Below are positions 61,814-64,000 of a stretch of 64,000 nt of DNA, piece after piece. This DNA is from 2-02-FULL-47-50 sp964479045 (lineage in GTDB: Bacteria > Pseudomonadota > Gammaproteobacteria > Eutrophobiales > Eutrophobiaceae): the NCBI GenBank assembly GCA_964479045.1, contig CAYZJI010000002.1, positions 124,001 through 188,000 of the forward strand, given 5' to 3'. The notes under the pieces are model-generated. The model made no database searches and was not told the DNA's origin. It was given only the letters and a program-made list of their open reading frames with translations. Every line of letters starts with the position of its first letter. Within the stretch, counting starts at the first letter, position 1. Made by a program: the position numbers and the translations under genes.

Positions 61814-62806
61814 ATGCAATCACAGTCCTGCATTTCAAAATTTTCCCGGTATCTTACCGCCATCCTGCTGGCATGCGTTACCCTGATTACCCCGGCACAG
61901 GCCGAACCCCTCAAGATTGGTTACAGCGACTGGCCCGGATGGGTGGCCTGGGAAGTGGCCATCGAAAAGAAATGGTTTGAAGAAGCCGGTGTTGAGGTCA
62001 CGTTTGAATGGTTTGACTACGTGGCATCCATGGATGCCTTCGCCGCTGGCAAACTGGATGCCGTGACCATGACCAATGGCGATGCACTGGTAACCGGGGC
62101 GAGCGGCGGCAAGAGTGTGATGATCATTATTAATGACTACAGCAACGGCAACGACATGATCATCGCCAAGCCGGGCGTCGAGAGTCTCAAGGACCTCAAG
62201 GGCAAGAAGGTGGGTGTGGAAGTCGGGTTTGTGGATCACCTGCTGCTATTGAATGGTCTTGAGAAAAACGGCATGACTGAAGCTGATGTCGAACTGGTGA
62301 ATGTGCCCACCAATGAAACCCCGCAGGTGCTGGCCTCCGGTGATGTGGATGCGATTGGTGCCTGGCAACCAAGTTCCGGTATTGCACTCAAACAGGTGCC
62401 GGGTTCCAAACCGATTTATACCTCTGCGGATGAACCGGGCCTGATTTATGACGTGCTGGCAGTCAGCCCCACCAGTCTCGCGAAACGCAAAGAGGACTGG
62501 AGCAAGGTGGTGGATGTATGGTACCGCGCCGTGAATTTCATTCTCGATCCGGCCACTCAGGATGAAGCTGTGGCCATTATGGCGGCCCGTGTCGGTGTCA
62601 CACCGGAAGAGTACAAACCTTTTCTCAAGGGCACCAAAATCCTGACCCTGGAAGAAGCCAAGAAGTTTTTTGCCAAGGATGATGGTTTTGCTTCAATTTA
62701 TGGCTCTACAAAAATTTCAGACGATTTCAATCTGAAATATGAGGTATATACGGACGCACAGGACATTGACAGTTACATCGATCCGTCACTGACGCTCGCG
62801 AAATAA
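61814..62806 (+). CDS. ABC transporter substrate-binding protein, guanidine-riboswitch-linked
   Basis: 330 residues from the ATG at 61814 (TGGAGG 7 bases upstream; an earlier in-frame start lies in the leader and is rejected). Signal peptide cleaved after AQA. NMT1/SsuA-like fold: PLKIGYSDWPGWVAWEVAIEK, the DAVTMTNGDAL segment, and LKGKKVGVEVGFVDHLLL. Members under ykkC riboswitches were annotated as nitrate/taurine carriers but are best seen as guanidine or urea-related uptake components. Substrate guanidine is inferred from the riboswitch. Confidence 0.9.
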   Translation: MQSQSCISKFSRYLTAILLACVTLITPAQAEPLKIGYSDWPGWVAWEVAIEKKWFEEAGVEVTFEWFDYVASMDAFAAGKLDAVTMTNGDALVTGASGGKSVMIIINDYSNGNDMIIAKPGVESLKDLKGKKVGVEVGFVDHLLLLNGLEKNGMTEADVELVNVPTNETPQVLASGDVDAIGAWQPSSGIALKQVPGSKPIYTSADEPGLIYDVLAVSPTSLAKRKEDWSKVVDVWYRAVNFILDPATQDEAVAIMAARVGVTPEEYKPFLKGTKILTLEEAKKFFAKDDGFASIYGSTKISDDFNLKYEVYTDAQDIDSYIDPSLTLAK

Positions 62807-62827
62807 TTTCACTGCGTTACCTGTGGA

Positions 62828-63799
62828 ATGAGTACGGTTTCCTGGCTGATGCCTCGTGTTGCCCTGCCCCGCAAATGGGGCAGGGTCTTCACCATCGGTT
62901 CATTCCTGTTGCCATTGCTGATCTGGTCGCTGGTCAGTTATGTGCCGTTTATCTGGCATCCCAAGGTGAGCATCATTACACCGGGTGATGTGGATTATTT
63001 CAGTCCCGGTATGTTGATAGATCGGGAGCAGTTTGAAAAAGAAGTTGTGCTCATGCAGGAACAGGGAGGTATGGCCCCGACAGGGGTACGAGCGAATCCC
63101 GTATATCTCCCGGCGCCGCATGAAGTGGCACGTGCATTTGTTACTTCGTTTACCACAGAACCACAACGCAGCAGTGAAAAGTGGTTGCACGAAAGTCTGT
63201 GGCACAGCATCACCATAATTTTCTGGGGTTTCACATTATCATCAATTTTTGGTGTGCCCCTTGGCATCCTGTGCGGAACTTATGCAGCGATGTCAAAATT
63301 GTCTGAACCATTCATTGAATTTTTTCGTTATCTGCCGGCGCCGGCATTTGGTGCGCTCGCGGTGGCCATTCTCGGGATACACGATGGGCCCAAAATCGCG
63401 ATTATTTTTATAGGCACTTTTTTTCAACAGGTGCTGGTGATTGCGAATACCACCCGCAAGCTGGATCTGGCCTTGCTGGAAGCGGCTCTGACACTGGGTG
63501 CAAAACGCATACAGTTACTGTTTAAAGTGGTGGTCCCCGGCATCCTGCCCGACATTTATCGCGACCAGCGCATCCTGCTGGGTTGGGCCTGGACCTATCT
63601 GATTGTGGCGGAACTGATCGGCACCAGTTCCGGCATTACCTGGTTTATTACACAACAGGCCCGATATAAAAATTTTGATAATGTGTTTGCGGCCATCATG
63701 ATCATTGGCGTCATCGGCGTAGTGTCCGACATGTTGCTGGCGCGGTTTGGCAAATTTCTGTTTCCATGGGACAAGCCAGCCAACAAAGGGCAGGGTTGA
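62828..63799 (+). CDS. ABC transporter permease (SsuC/TauC-like)
   Basis: 323 residues. Compared with ordinary SsuC, it has a long periplasmic segment between the first helix and the core (about residues 45-115, with PGDVDYFSPGMLIDREQFEKE). The EAA-loop sequence EAALTLGAKRIQLLFKVVVPG is present, followed by helices including WAWTYLIVAELIGTSSG. It starts 21 bp after the binding-protein stop and ends 5 bp before the ATPase gene. The long segment is a feature of the urea-carboxylase/guanidine-linked family. Confidence 0.9.
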   Translation: MSTVSWLMPRVALPRKWGRVFTIGSFLLPLLIWSLVSYVPFIWHPKVSIITPGDVDYFSPGMLIDREQFEKEVVLMQEQGGMAPTGVRANPVYLPAPHEVARAFVTSFTTEPQRSSEKWLHESLWHSITIIFWGFTLSSIFGVPLGILCGTYAAMSKLSEPFIEFFRYLPAPAFGALAVAILGIHDGPKIAIIFIGTFFQQVLVIANTTRKLDLALLEAALTLGAKRIQLLFKVVVPGILPDIYRDQRILLGWAWTYLIVAELIGTSSGITWFITQQARYKNFDNVFAAIMIIGVIGVVSDMLLARFGKFLFPWDKPANKGQG

Positions 63800-63804
63800 T
63801 ACAC

Positions 63805-64000
63805 ATGAACAAACTGAATCTGCCCAGTTATCTTGATCAGTCTGATGACGTCAGGGCGCGTTTCGATGCATTGAAGCAACGTGAAGTCATACTTGAAGTG
63901 CGTGATCTCTGCAAAAATTTTTCCACGCCCAATAATGGTGAAGTTACTGCGTTGAGAAATATAAGTTTCAAAACCCACCGGCGCGAATTTGTGTGTGTTA
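63805..64000 (+). CDS. ABC transporter ATP-binding protein, N-terminal part
   Basis: Only 65 codons are visible before the window ends. MNKLNLPSYLDQSDDVRARF is an N-terminal extension of about 25 residues before the usual ATPase start (ILEVRDLCKNFSTPNNGEVTALRNISF). The Walker A motif lies outside the window. It starts 5 bp after the permease stop and completes the transporter. Confidence 0.9.
   Translation, partial: MNKLNLPSYLDQSDDVRARFDALKQREVILEVRDLCKNFSTPNNGEVTALRNISFKTHRREFVCV

Overview
The window is a chromosomal scaffold fragment of a gammaproteobacterium of moderate GC. It carries lgt, thyA, folA, apaG/apaH, comM (yifB), creD, a Bcp-type peroxiredoxin and GTP-type PEP carboxykinase, with short intergenic gaps. 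Families such as DUF3141, DUF6515 and YiaV/YiaW, many REP-like hairpins, and a 10-N scaffold gap inside arcA suggest a draft or metagenome-derived genome. The species cannot be fixed from sequence alone. There are no phage structural genes, CRISPR arrays, rRNAs or tRNAs that I can see.

Layout. 1-5 kb: pckG (cut by the window start), a DUF255/YyaL protein, lgt and thyA. 5-8 kb: a leftward operon of small exported proteins, then a GrlR-like protein. 8-16 kb: an efflux and transport block (NodT-type outer-membrane factor, DUF3302, HlyD, DUF2254, AI-2E permease, SulP). 16-24 kb: MltF-like transglycosylase, then DUF3141-pta-ackA and a C39-like peptidase/N-formylglutamate amidohydrolase pair. 24-31.5 kb: an arginine deiminase island (YfcC carrier, porin, arcA, arcB, arcC, APC transporter), GC-rich in the lines I counted. 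31.5-43.5 kb: marC, GNAT, ppk2, DUF4239, DUF4105, a patatin/Omp85 protein, DUF3313, DUF2092, DUF6515, folA, a short metallopeptidase and creD. 43.5-44.2 kb: REP island. 44.3 kb: phasin-like gene. 45-46.5 kb: an AT-rich TcmP/DUF5131 cassette. 46.6-48.6 kb: two related membrane proteins. 48.9-52.6 kb: a DGPF/VOC/DUF1428 cluster with an ECF42-type sigma factor. 52.8-61.4 kb: PAS-GGDEF-EAL, Na+/H+ antiporter, HxlR/SDR pair, bcp, apaH, apaG, comM. 61.4 kb to the end: a guanidine-I riboswitch and an ABC transporter operon that runs off the window.

The most coherent finding is regulatory. Four perfect TTGAT-N4-ATCAA (FNR/ANR) boxes and two with one mismatch lie in intergenic regions, each followed at class II distance by a plausible -10 element. 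By simple arithmetic about 0.06 perfect 10-of-10 matches are expected by chance in 64 kb. They sit before DUF3141-pta-ackA, the phasin-like gene, the arginine deiminase island, a patatin autotransporter, a DUF2092-DUF6515 pair and an exported-protein operon. This points to a low-oxygen programme linking acetate-kinase and carbamate-kinase ATP formation, PHA-type storage and envelope changes.

Other points of interest are the TcmP/three-Cys (DUF5131) pair as a putative acquired modification or defence cassette, the guanidine-responsive transporter, a G10 tract inside a membrane-protein gene, a divergent HxlR/SDR promoter in which one palindromic TTGCAA can serve both directions, a fossil 3' end of a lost YciI paralogue, and several REP/MITE-like repeats.
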